Source: Streptomyces uncialis (GTDB taxonomy: Bacteria; Actinomycetota; Actinomycetes; Streptomycetales; Streptomycetaceae). From it: 64,000 nucleotides of DNA. The stretch lies in NCBI RefSeq assembly GCF_001905345.1, contig NZ_LFBV01000001.1, positions 1,954,838-2,018,837 of the forward strand, in the 5' to 3' direction. Positions 45,015 through 52,629 of this stretch are shown piece after piece (position 1 is the first letter of the stretch; each line of letters opens with the position of its first letter). The notes under the pieces were generated by a model. That model searched no databases, was not told where the DNA came from, and saw only the letters and a list, made by a program, of their open reading frames with translations. The translations under genes were made by a program, and so were the position numbers.

Positions 45015-46771
45015 CGGACCACCTCCGTACCCGCTCCCGCCACGGCTCCTGATTCCGCCCCGCCCTGTGGCCGCAACGGCAGCCGTGCGGTGAAACGGGC
45101 GCCGCCGCCGGGCGCGCCCGAGACCGTCAGGGTGCCGCCGTGGCGGCTCACCGTCTGGCGGACCAGGGCGAGGCCCAGCCCCCGGCCGCCCGGCCGTCCT
45201 GGGGCGGCCTTGGTGCTCCAGCCGCGGTCGAAGATGGCGTCCGTGTGCGCCGGGTCCACCCCGGCCCCGGTGTCGCTGACGTCCAGGGTCAGCACCCCGT
45301 CCCCCGCGCCGGCCGTCACCGTGACGCGGGCGTGATGGGTGCCCTGCGCCGCGTCCATCGCGTTGTCGATGAGGTTGCCGAGGACGGTGACCAGGTCGCG
45401 TGGGGGCAGCGACGGCGGCAGCACCCCGTCGTCCAGACGGCTGTCGGGGGACACCAGCAGTTCCACCCCCCGCTCGTTGGCCTGCGCGGCCTTTCCCAGC
45501 AGCAGCGCCGCCAGCACCGGCTCGCCGACCGCCGCGACCACCTGGTCGGTGAGCGCCTGCGCCAGCTCCAGCTCGGCGGTCGCGAAGTCGACGGCCTCCC
45601 CGGCCCGGTCCAGCTCGATCAGCGACACCACCGTGTGCAGCCGGTTCGCCGCCTCATGGGCCTGGGAGCGCAGTGCCTGGGTGAACCCGCGTTCCGAGTC
45701 CAGTTCCCCCATCAGCGACTGGAGGTCGGTGTGGTCCCGCAGTGTCACCACCGTTCCGCGCCGCCCCCCGCTGGACACCGGCTGGGTGTTCACCACGAGG
45801 ACCCGGCTCGCGCTCAGATGCAGCTCGTCCACCCGGGGTTCGGCGGACAGCAGCGCGCCCGTCAGCGACGGCGGCAGCCCCAGGTCCGCGACGGAACGGC
45901 CCACGGTGTCGTCCCCGGCCCCGAGCAGCTCACGCGCCCCGTCGTTGAGGAGGGCCACCTTCCGCTGTCCGTCGAGCATCAGCAGCCCCTCGCGCACCGC
46001 GTGCAGCGCGGCCTGGTGGTAGTCGTGCATCCGGCTGAGCTCGGCCGCGTTCATCCCGTGGGTGTGCCGCCGCAGCCGCGCGTTGATCACATACGTACCG
46101 ATCCCGCCGAGCACCAGCGCGCCCGCCGCGACCGCGAGCAGCGCCATCACCTGGTCCCGGGCCTGCGCGCTGATCTCCTCGATGGTGATCCCGGCACTGA
46201 CCAGCGCCACTATCGGCCCGTCCGGCGCCGCGCCCCCGGCCCCCGCCCCGTCACCCGTCACCGCCCCGTCCGCGGCGCCCGCGTACACCGGGGTGACGAC
46301 ACGGATCGACGGTCCCAGCGTCCCGGTGTACGTCTCCGCGAAGGTCTCCCCGCGCAGCGCGGGCCCGGTGTGACCGAGGAACGGGCCCCCGATCTGCCGC
46401 TCGTCGGGGTGCGTCCAGCGGATACCCGCCGTATCCATGATCGTCACGAAGTCGACCCCCGTCTCCCGCTGCACCCGCGCCGCGTACGGCTGGAGCTCCC
46501 GGGTCGGGTCCGGGCCGAGCACCGCCTCCCGCACCGAGGGGGACGCGGCCACCGCGCGGGCCGCCGCCTCCGCCTGCCTGCTGGCCGCCTGCTCCGCCTG
46601 GTGCCCGTCGCTCAGGTACGTGAACAGCGCGCAGCCCACCACGACGAGCGCGACCAGGACGACCTGCATCGCGAAGAGCTGAGCGGCCAGACTGCGCGGC
46701 CGGGGCACACGCGGTACACGGGTCAGCCGGGCGAGGGGCGCGGAGGGCCGGGACCGGCGGGCGGGGGACAT
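45011..46771 (-). CDS. CitA/DcuS-type sensor histidine kinase
   Basis: 586 aa. Membrane segment 1 (LAAQLFAMQVVLVALVVVGCALF, about 28-50), periplasmic-type PAS sensor with SVREAVLGPDPTRELQPYA and FVTIMDTAGIRWTHPDERQIGGPF, membrane segment 2 (about 215-235), cytoplasmic PAS, then the DcuS-type dimerisation helix RSQAHEAANRLHTVVSLIEL with the phospho-His, and HATPase (NLIDNAMDA, DTGAGVDP, GRGLGLALV). ATG at 46769-46771 is chosen; an upstream ATG at 46864 adds 31 residues without clear support. Confidence 0.92.
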   Translation of the reverse strand: MSPARRSRPSAPLARLTRVPRVPRPRSLAAQLFAMQVVLVALVVVGCALFTYLSDGHQAEQAASRQAEAAARAVAASPSVREAVLGPDPTRELQPYAARVQRETGVDFVTIMDTAGIRWTHPDERQIGGPFLGHTGPALRGETFAETYTGTLGPSIRVVTPVYAGAADGAVTGDGAGAGGAAPDGPIVALVSAGITIEEISAQARDQVMALLAVAAGALVLGGIGTYVINARLRRHTHGMNAAELSRMHDYHQAALHAVREGLLMLDGQRKVALLNDGARELLGAGDDTVGRSVADLGLPPSLTGALLSAEPRVDELHLSASRVLVVNTQPVSSGGRRGTVVTLRDHTDLQSLMGELDSERGFTQALRSQAHEAANRLHTVVSLIELDRAGEAVDFATAELELAQALTDQVVAAVGEPVLAALLLGKAAQANERGVELLVSPDSRLDDGVLPPSLPPRDLVTVLGNLIDNAMDAAQGTHHARVTVTAGAGDGVLTLDVSDTGAGVDPAHTDAIFDRGWSTKAAPGRPGGRGLGLALVRQTVSRHGGTLTVSGAPGGGARFTARLPLRPQGGAESGAVAGAGTEVVR

Positions 46772-47020
46772 GGCAACAGTCTGCACGCTCCCCGCGGCCG
46801 GGCCACGACGCGTGAACTCAATGAACGCAAGGGTGACCCCCCTCACAGGCTGGGAGATATTCACCGGGATCCGCCAGCCAGGACGTGAGCCGCACGCACT
46901 GAGCGCACCACGCGGGACGGCCCCGCCCGTTCCGTGCCACGCGGGAATTCACGGCATCCCGCGTCCGCCGGACCGCCGTCCTGTCCGTCCGCCCCAGTCG
47001 TCGTTGCCGAGGAGGCACCC
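46772..47020. other. Divergent kinase / dctA promoter region
   Basis: 249 bp with no gene. The segment 46810-46870 (GTGAACTCAATGAACGC, GGGAGATATTCACC) is relatively AT-rich and the likely promoter and regulator-binding zone for both genes; GTGAAC and GATATTCAC give a loose inverted pair. Confidence 0.4.
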
Positions 47021-48421
47021 GTGGCCGACACCGCCGTCGCCCCGCCCGCCAAGCGGGACCGCACCCACTATCTGTACATCGCCGTCATCGTCGCCGTGGC
47101 TCTCGGCATCACCATCGGCTTCGCCGCGCCGGACTTCGCCAAGGAACTCAAGCCGCTCGGCACCGGGTTCGTCGCCCTGATCAAGATGATGATCTCGCCG
47201 ATCATCTTCTGCACGATCGTGCTGGGCGTCGGATCGGTGCGCAAGGCCGCGAAGATCGGCAAGGTCGGCGGTCTCGCGCTCGGCTACTTCATGGTGATGT
47301 CCGTCGCCGCGCTCGCCATCGGTCTGCTCGTCGGCAACATCCTCGACCCGGGCACCGGGATGGACCTCACCGACTCCGACAAGGAGGTCGGCCACGCCGC
47401 CGCCGAGGGCAGCAAGGGGACCGTGGACTTCCTGCTCGGGATCATCCCGGCGACCCTGGTCTCCGCGTTCACCGAGGGCGAGGTCCTCCAGACCCTGCTG
47501 GTCGCACTGCTCGTGGGCTTCGCGCTCCAGGCGATGGGCCGTACCGGCGAGCCGGTGCTGCGCGGTGTCGAGCACATCCAGCGGCTGGTCTTCCGCGTTC
47601 TCGCGATGATCATGTGGGCGGCCCCGGTGGGCGCGTTCGGCGCGATCGCCGCCGTGATCGGGGAGACCGGCGTGGACGCGCTCAAGGCGCTCGCCACGAT
47701 CATGCTCGGCTTCTACGTCACCTGCGCGCTGTTCGTCGCGCTGGTGCTGGGCCTGCTGACCTGGGTCGTCGCCAAGGTCAACATCTGGCATCTGTTCCGC
47801 TACCTGGGCCGGGAGTTCCTGCTCATCCTGTCGACGTCGTCGTCGGAGTCCGCGCTGCCCCGTCTCATCGCCAAGATGGAGCACGTCGGGGTGAGCCGCC
47901 CGGTCGTCGGGATCACCGTCCCGACCGGGTACTCGTTCAACCTCGACGGCACGATGATCTATCTGACGATGGCCTCGCTGTTCATCGCGGAGGCCATGGG
48001 CCAGCCGATGGGCATCGGCCAGCAGATCGGGCTGCTGCTCTTCATGATGATCGCCTCCAAGGGCGCGGCCGGGGTGTCCGGTTCCGGGATCGCGGTCCTC
48101 GCGAGCGGACTCCAGTCGCACAAGCCCGCGCTGGTCGACGGCGTCGGCCTGATCATCGGCATCGACCGCTTCATGAGCGAGGCCCGCGCCCTCACCAACT
48201 TCGCGGGCAACGCGGTCGCCACCCTGCTGATCGGGGTGTGGACCAAGGAGGTCGACCGCGAGCGGGTCACCCGGGTCCTCGCCGGTGAACTGCCCTTCGA
48301 CGAGCGGACCCTGCTGGACGACGGCCACGGCGGTACGCCGGAGCGGTCCGGGGACGACGACGTGCCGGCGCAGCGCGAAGCGGACGCGCGCGACGGCGGG
48401 AAGGAGCCGGTGAAGGCGTAA
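47021..48421 (+). CDS. dctA: C4-dicarboxylate:cation symporter (DctA/DAACS family)
   Basis: 466 aa membrane protein with eight helices and two re-entrant loops. Motifs: IKMMISPIIFCTIVLG, serine-rich hairpin LSTSSSESALPRLIAKME, GYSFNLDGTMIYLTMASLFIAEA and NFAGNAVATLLIG, as in DctA/GltP. A charged C-terminal tail of about 50 residues follows. GTG at 47021 follows GAGGAGGC. The adjacent CitA/DcuS-type system supports a dicarboxylate substrate (succinate, fumarate or malate) rather than glutamate. Confidence 0.93.
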   Translation: MADTAVAPPAKRDRTHYLYIAVIVAVALGITIGFAAPDFAKELKPLGTGFVALIKMMISPIIFCTIVLGVGSVRKAAKIGKVGGLALGYFMVMSVAALAIGLLVGNILDPGTGMDLTDSDKEVGHAAAEGSKGTVDFLLGIIPATLVSAFTEGEVLQTLLVALLVGFALQAMGRTGEPVLRGVEHIQRLVFRVLAMIMWAAPVGAFGAIAAVIGETGVDALKALATIMLGFYVTCALFVALVLGLLTWVVAKVNIWHLFRYLGREFLLILSTSSSESALPRLIAKMEHVGVSRPVVGITVPTGYSFNLDGTMIYLTMASLFIAEAMGQPMGIGQQIGLLLFMMIASKGAAGVSGSGIAVLASGLQSHKPALVDGVGLIIGIDRFMSEARALTNFAGNAVATLLIGVWTKEVDRERVTRVLAGELPFDERTLLDDGHGGTPERSGDDDVPAQREADARDGGKEPVKA

Positions 48422-48463
48422 CGCGGACCCTCGACGCGCCGCCCCCCACACACCGGCTTCTCG

Positions 48464-48503
48464 GCCCCGGAACCGCCCCTCAGGGGAACGGCTCCGGGGC
48501 TTT
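48464..48503 (+). terminator. Terminator after dctA
   Basis: GCCCCGGA-a-CCG / CGG-c-TCCGGGGC stem around a second small CCCCT/AGGGG stem, followed by TTTG. Confidence 0.8.
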
Positions 48504-48551
48504 GCCGTATCCGGCGACCGGCCCCCCCCGGACGGCGGGTCCCTTACCCAC

Positions 48552-48587
48552 AGGTGCGTACCCGACCAGAAAGTCGGTACTTGTGGG
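48552..48587. promoter_or_regulatory. Candidate operator upstream of the imine-reductase-like gene
   Basis: GTAC-c-CGAC (48558-48566) and GTCGGTAC (48573-48580) form an inverted repeat around CAGAAA, extended by outer CCACA / TGTGG arms. GTAC-centred dyads are seen at HxlR-type operators; no hxlR gene is adjacent, so the regulator is unknown. Confidence 0.5.
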
Positions 48588-48650
48588 ACTTTCCGGCCCC
48601 CGCGACGATGGAGACACCGCGAACGACCGTTCCGACGAAGGAAGTTACCG

Positions 48651-49598
48651 ATGTCATCCAACGCCCCCACCTCCGCCGTCCCGACCGCCGCCACCGCCGC
48701 CGCCACGGGAGCCACGGCCGCTGCCAGGACCCCCGTCACGGTGCTCGGTCTCGGCGCGATGGGACGGGCGCTCGCCGCCGCGTTCCTGCGGGCCGGGCAT
48801 CCGACCACCGTCTGGAACCGCTCCCCGGGCCGGGCCGACGAACTCGTCGCCCAGGGCGCGACAGAGGCCGCGACCGCCGCCGAGGCCGTCCGCGCCAGCC
48901 CGCTCGTCGTACTCATCGTGCTCGACCACAAGGCCGTCACCGCGGTCACCGAGGCGATCGCCGACGACCTGCCCGGCCGGACCCTCGTCAATCTGACCGC
49001 CGACACCCCCGACCGGGCCCGGGAGACCGCCGCGTGGGCCGCCGACCGGGGCATCGACTACCTCGACGGCTCCGTCATGGTCCCCGTCGACGTCATCGGC
49101 ACCCCGCACGCGCTGCTCTTCCACGCCGGTCCCCGCGAACTGTTCGACCGGTACGCCGGAACCCTCGGCGCGCTCGGCGGACGGATCGAGTACGTCGGCG
49201 CCGAGTACGGTCTGGCCGCCGCCTACGACCTGGCGCTGCTCGACTACTTCTACGCGAGCATGTCCGGGCTGGTGCACGCCTTCGCCCTCGCCGAGGCGGA
49301 GGGCGCCGACCCGCTCGCCATCGGCCCGTTCTTCGACAGCATCACCGCGATCATGCCGCCCATCGCCGCGGAGATGGCCTCCGAGGTGGCGTCCGGCGAG
49401 TACCCCGGCGGCGGCGCGAACCTCGGGATGATGGCGGCCACCGTCGAGCACCTGGTCGAGGTGTCCGAGCACCGGCGCCTGGACACCGGTGTCCTGCACG
49501 CCATCAAGTCCGTCGCGGACCGGACCCTCGCCGCGGGCCGCGCCAAGGAGGGCTGGACCGCGACGGTGGACGTGGTGCGCCCCGCCGACCGGAGCTGA
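48651..49598 (+). CDS. NAD(P)-dependent imine-reductase/6PGDH-like oxidoreductase
   Basis: 315 aa. Ala/Thr-rich N-terminal 26 residues, Rossmann motif VLGLGAMGRALAAAFLRAGH with NRSPGRADEL suggesting NADPH (Arg after the second strand), then the helical C-terminal domain (YDLALLDYFYASMSGLVHAFALAEAEG) used for dimer swapping in imine reductases. The substrate is uncertain: the 3-hydroxyisobutyrate-dehydrogenase-like catalytic Lys motif is absent. Preceded by an inverted-repeat operator candidate, followed by a hairpin. Confidence 0.87.
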   Translation: MSSNAPTSAVPTAATAAATGATAAARTPVTVLGLGAMGRALAAAFLRAGHPTTVWNRSPGRADELVAQGATEAATAAEAVRASPLVVLIVLDHKAVTAVTEAIADDLPGRTLVNLTADTPDRARETAAWAADRGIDYLDGSVMVPVDVIGTPHALLFHAGPRELFDRYAGTLGALGGRIEYVGAEYGLAAAYDLALLDYFYASMSGLVHAFALAEAEGADPLAIGPFFDSITAIMPPIAAEMASEVASGEYPGGGANLGMMAATVEHLVEVSEHRRLDTGVLHAIKSVADRTLAAGRAKEGWTATVDVVRPADRS

Positions 49599-49605
49599 GC
49601 TGCGC

Positions 49606-49655
49606 CCCGCGCCGGGTACCGCTGCACCCCGGTCGGGCGCGGCACCCGGCGCGGG
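49606..49655 (+). terminator. Hairpin after the imine-reductase-like gene
   Basis: CCCGCGCCGGGT / ACCCGGCGCGGG, 12-bp perfect stem with a 26-nt loop, 8 nt beyond the stop. Confidence 0.7.
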
Positions 49656-49787
49656 AGCCGTCCTGGGCGGCGGTCCCGCCGGCCGCCGCCGGGTCCCGGG
49701 GCCCGGCCCCCGTCCGGCCCCCCTGGCGCCTACGGTCCGCCGGGCCGCTGCCGATGACCGCGCACGGCGGCCCGCCGGACCGGGTGC

Positions 49788-49818
49788 TTGCCCTGACGCC
49801 GACGTCAGGCCCTAGCGT
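49788..49818 (+). promoter_or_regulatory. MerR-type promoter/operator with 19-bp spacer
   Basis: TTGCCC (49788) and TAGCGT (49813) are separated by 19 bp, the overlong spacer typical of MerR-activated promoters. The spacer contains the perfect dyad CCTGACG-CCGA-CGTCAGG (49792-49809). The predicted start is at about 49825, the A of the merR ATG, implying a leaderless mRNA. Confidence 0.8.
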
Positions 49819-49824
49819 CGGGGT

Positions 49825-50298
49825 ATGCGCATCGGTGAACTCGCGGCGCGGGCGGGGACGACCCCCCGCGCCCTGCGGTACTACGAGACACGGGGGCTGC
49901 TGTCCGCGCGACGCGGGGAGAACGGCCACCGGGTCTACGACGAGGACGATCTGCGGCTGCTGCGGCAGATCCGTACGCTCCAGGACTTCGGCTTCGACCT
50001 GGAGGAGACCCGGCCGTTCGTGGAGTGTCTGCGGGCCGGTCACCCCGAGGGCGACTCCTGTCCCGCGTCCCTCGACGTGTACCGCCGCAAGCTCGCCGAA
50101 CTCGATCTGCTGATGGCCGAACTGGCGGCCGTCAGGAGCCAGGTCGGGGAGCAGCTCGTACGCGCCGAGCGGGCCCGTGACGCGCTGGCCGCCGACGCGC
50201 TGGTTCCGGGAGGCCCGGAGCCCGGATGCGCCGTGTTCCCCGGGGACGTACCGGACGGGACCACGGACACACACGGAACGGAGGACGGACACACATGA
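49825..50298 (+). CDS. MerR-family transcriptional regulator (possibly redox-sensing)
   Basis: 157 aa. N-terminal winged helix MRIGELAARAGTTPRALRYYETRGLLSARR, dimerisation coiled coil, and an effector region with Cys residues at about 65, 74 and 134 (FVECLRAGHPEGDSC... GCAVFPGD) that could sense redox state or metal. No ribosome site precedes the ATG, consistent with leaderless translation. Its stop overlaps the thioredoxin ATG, so the two are one operon: a regulator coupled to its redox effector. Confidence 0.92.
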   Translation: MRIGELAARAGTTPRALRYYETRGLLSARRGENGHRVYDEDDLRLLRQIRTLQDFGFDLEETRPFVECLRAGHPEGDSCPASLDVYRRKLAELDLLMAELAAVRSQVGEQLVRAERARDALAADALVPGGPEPGCAVFPGDVPDGTTDTHGTEDGHT

Positions 50299-50627
50299 TC
50301 GGGACCAAGGGTCTGACCGAGGTGACGGACGAGGACTTCGCGGAGGTGGTGCTGGGGGCGGAGCTGCCGGTGCTGGTGAAGTTCACGGCGGACTGGTGCC
50401 CGCCGTGCCGCATGATCGCCCCCGTGCTGGCCGAGATCGCGCGGGAGGAGTCCCACCGGCTGCGGATCGTCCAGCTCGACGTGGACACCAGTCCGGCGAC
50501 CGCCGCCCGCTACGGGGTGCTGTCGGCGCCGACGCTCACGGTGTTCCGGGGCGGCGAGCCGGTGTGGTCGGTGGTGGGCGCCCGCCCCAAGCGCAAGCTC
50601 CTGGCGGAGCTGGCCGAGGTGGTCTGA
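50295..50627 (+). CDS. Thioredoxin-like protein
   Basis: 110 aa thioredoxin. VLVKFTADWCPPCRMIAPVL carries a CPPC active site instead of the usual CGPC, expected to shift redox potential; the cis-Pro is in VLSAPTLTVF. ATGA overlap with merR. Distinct from the thioredoxin-TPR protein at 32595. Likely a reductase induced by the upstream regulator under a thiol or drug stress. Confidence 0.92.
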   Translation: MIGTKGLTEVTDEDFAEVVLGAELPVLVKFTADWCPPCRMIAPVLAEIAREESHRLRIVQLDVDTSPATAARYGVLSAPTLTVFRGGEPVWSVVGARPKRKLLAELAEVV

Positions 50628-50753
50628 GCCCGGGCCGGCCGCCGGGACCGCGCACCGCCCGCCACCGGCCCCGGCACCGCCCGCCGCCGGACCGCGCACC
50701 GCCGAAAGGACAGCGGCCCGCCGCCGTGCCAGAGTGAGGAACGGAGGGGATAT

Positions 50754-50777
50754 CGCGGTACCGGTTCCGGTACCGCG
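50754..50777. promoter_or_regulatory. Perfect 24-bp dyad upstream of the VOC gene
   Basis: CGCGGTACCGG (50754-50764), TT, then its exact reverse complement (50767-50777), ending 28 bp before the ATG and before the TGGAGG ribosome site. Either an operator (GTAC-centred half-sites) or, if transcribed, a very stable 5' hairpin. Confidence 0.7.
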
Positions 50778-50805
50778 CACGGCCGTGTTCTGGAGGTCTC
50801 GCGAA

Positions 50806-51600
50806 ATGCCCGAGATCAATGAAGCCTATGCGCCCGGTACCCCGTGCTGGGTGGGTCTGACGGCGCAGGACCAGCGTGCCGCGATGGATTACTACGGCAC
50901 GCTCTTCGGCTGGACCGGTGAGGTCGGCCCGGCGGAGTACGGCGGTTACGCCGTGATGGAGAAGGACGGCAGAGCGGTCGCCGGGATCAGCCCGGCGATG
51001 GCCCCCGAGGGACAGCCGGAACCGCCCCATGTGTGGACGACGTTCCTGGCGAGCGACGACGCGGACGCGACCGCGCGGCGGATCTCCGACGCGGGCGGCG
51101 CGGTGCTGTTCGGCCCGGACGCCGTGGGCACCCTGGGCCGGATGGTCGTCGCCTCGGACGCGACGGGCGCGGTGTTCGGCGTCTGGGACCCTCAGGACTT
51201 CATCGGCGCGGGCCGGGTCAACGAGCCCGGTTCGGTGATCTGGTGCGACTGCAACACCCGTGATCTGCCGGCCGCCGCCGCGTTCTACGAGGCCGCCCTG
51301 GGACTCAAGGCGCACCGCGTCGACGAGGCGTCCGGCGACTATCTCGGCCTGTTCACCGAGGCCGCGCCGGACCGCCCGGTCGGCGGGGTCGGTGACATGG
51401 GCGACCGGTTCCCGCCGGAGGTGCCCCCGCACTGGATGACGACGTTCGCGGTGGCCGACCTCGCGGACACCGTCGCGACGCACCGCGAGGCGAACGGCAC
51501 GGTCGTCCAGGAACCGACGAGGACGCCCTGGGGCGAGATGGCACTGCTCGTCGACCCGTGGGGCGCCCCCTTCGGCGCGATGCAGCCCGGCGGTTCCTGA
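50806..51600 (+). CDS. Two-domain VOC (glyoxalase/bleomycin-resistance fold) protein
   Basis: 264 aa made of two VOC modules. Module 1 starts PGTPCWVGLTAQDQRAAMDYYGTLFGW; module 2 starts PGSVIWCDCNTRDLPAAAAFYEAALGL, with closing WGEMALLVDPWGAPFGAM. First-position metal-ligand His residues of true glyoxalases are not conserved, so glyoxalase activity is doubtful; ligand binding or dioxygenase-like chemistry is possible. ATG at 50806 with TGGAGG upstream. Confidence 0.88.
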   Translation: MPEINEAYAPGTPCWVGLTAQDQRAAMDYYGTLFGWTGEVGPAEYGGYAVMEKDGRAVAGISPAMAPEGQPEPPHVWTTFLASDDADATARRISDAGGAVLFGPDAVGTLGRMVVASDATGAVFGVWDPQDFIGAGRVNEPGSVIWCDCNTRDLPAAAAFYEAALGLKAHRVDEASGDYLGLFTEAAPDRPVGGVGDMGDRFPPEVPPHWMTTFAVADLADTVATHREANGTVVQEPTRTPWGEMALLVDPWGAPFGAMQPGGS

Positions 51601-51668
51601 CCCCGGACCCGGGCCGGGCGCCCCCTCCGGACCCGGCCCGGGCACCCGTCCCGCCCGGCCCGGCCCGG

Positions 51669-52280
51669 TCAGCCGCCGTCCCTGCCCCCGTCCCCGGGCG
51701 CCGCCCGCCGGTACGTCGTGACCAGGACCCCGTTCTCCGTGGCCCCGCTGTCCACCAGCGCCAGCCGCCGGGGTGCCGAGCCCTGGTCGAAGAGGCGTTT
51801 GCCGGTGCCGAGGAGCAGCGGGAAGGTCAGCAGCCGGTACTCGTCGACGGCGTCCAGCTCGATCAGGGTCCGCAGCAGTTCCCCGCTGCCGAGGACCAGG
51901 ATCTCCCCGTCGGTCTCCCGCCGTACCCGGGCCAGTTCCGCGGGTAGGTCGGCCCCGAGCTGGAAGGAGTTCTCCCAGGTCAGCTCGGGTCGCGACCGGG
52001 ACACCACGTACTTGGGCATCGCGTTCATCGCGGCGACCGCCGGGTCGGATGCGTCCGCGTACGGCCAGGTCGCGGCGAAGATGCCGTACGTCCTGCGGCC
52101 CAGGAGCAGGGCGGCGGCCCCCGCGGTGGCGGTGCTCATGAACGATTCCACCGTGGCGTCCACATAGGGCGGCACCCATCCGCCGTGCCCGAATCCGCCG
52201 TCGCGGTCCTCGTCGGGGGAGAGCACCGACTGCGTCACCCCGTCCAGTGACATGAACTCAACAGCTGCGAGGTGTCCCAT
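51669..52280 (-). CDS. Dihydrofolate-reductase-like (RibD C-terminal domain) protein
   Basis: 203 aa. MGHLAAVEFMSLDGVTQSVLSPDEDRDGGF at the N-terminus, LLLGRRTYGIFAATWP and ILVLGSGELLRTLIELDAVDEYRLLTFPLLLGTGKRLF, the NADPH-binding core of the RibD_C/DHFR-like family. Orphan of riboflavin or folate genes; small-molecule reductase with unknown substrate. ATG at 52278-52280. Divergent from the HelD-like gene with a 289-bp gap between. Confidence 0.88.
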   Translation of the reverse strand: MGHLAAVEFMSLDGVTQSVLSPDEDRDGGFGHGGWVPPYVDATVESFMSTATAGAAALLLGRRTYGIFAATWPYADASDPAVAAMNAMPKYVVSRSRPELTWENSFQLGADLPAELARVRRETDGEILVLGSGELLRTLIELDAVDEYRLLTFPLLLGTGKRLFDQGSAPRRLALVDSGATENGVLVTTYRRAAPGDGGRDGG

Positions 52281-52496
52281 GGTGGTGCTCCGATCGTCGT
52301 GTCGTGCGTTGTCCCGGGGTTGACCGGCGGCGGGGCGTGAAGTCATCGGTGCGCGCCCGGCGAATGCCGCGGAGCGCCGCCGGACCGGACGGACGGACGG
52401 GCGAACACGGACACGGGAACGACGGCGTCGGCAGCGGACCCGGATATCGAGCACGGCGGTAGGGATCGGCTTCACGACGCGGATCAGGCGATCAAA

Positions 52497-52542
52497 AAAC
52501 CCCCGGGACAATTGACATCCGGGGGTTTGCCTTGCGTATATT
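52497..52542 (+). promoter_or_regulatory. helD-like gene promoter with embedded palindrome
   Basis: TTGACA (52512) and TATATT (52537) with a 19-bp spacer make one of the most consensus-like promoters in the window. AAACCCCCGG (52497-52506) and CCGGGGGTTT (52519-52528) form a perfect 10-bp inverted repeat whose loop contains the -35. It could be an operator masking the promoter or a terminator insulating it. Confidence 0.75.
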
Positions 52543-52629
52543 TGTCGTTTCGCGATTTCGCGTGCCGTAATGCGGGCGAACAGCACGAAGAAGCTCAACA
52601 GGGCAAAGCCTATCGGGGTAGGAGTCGAA

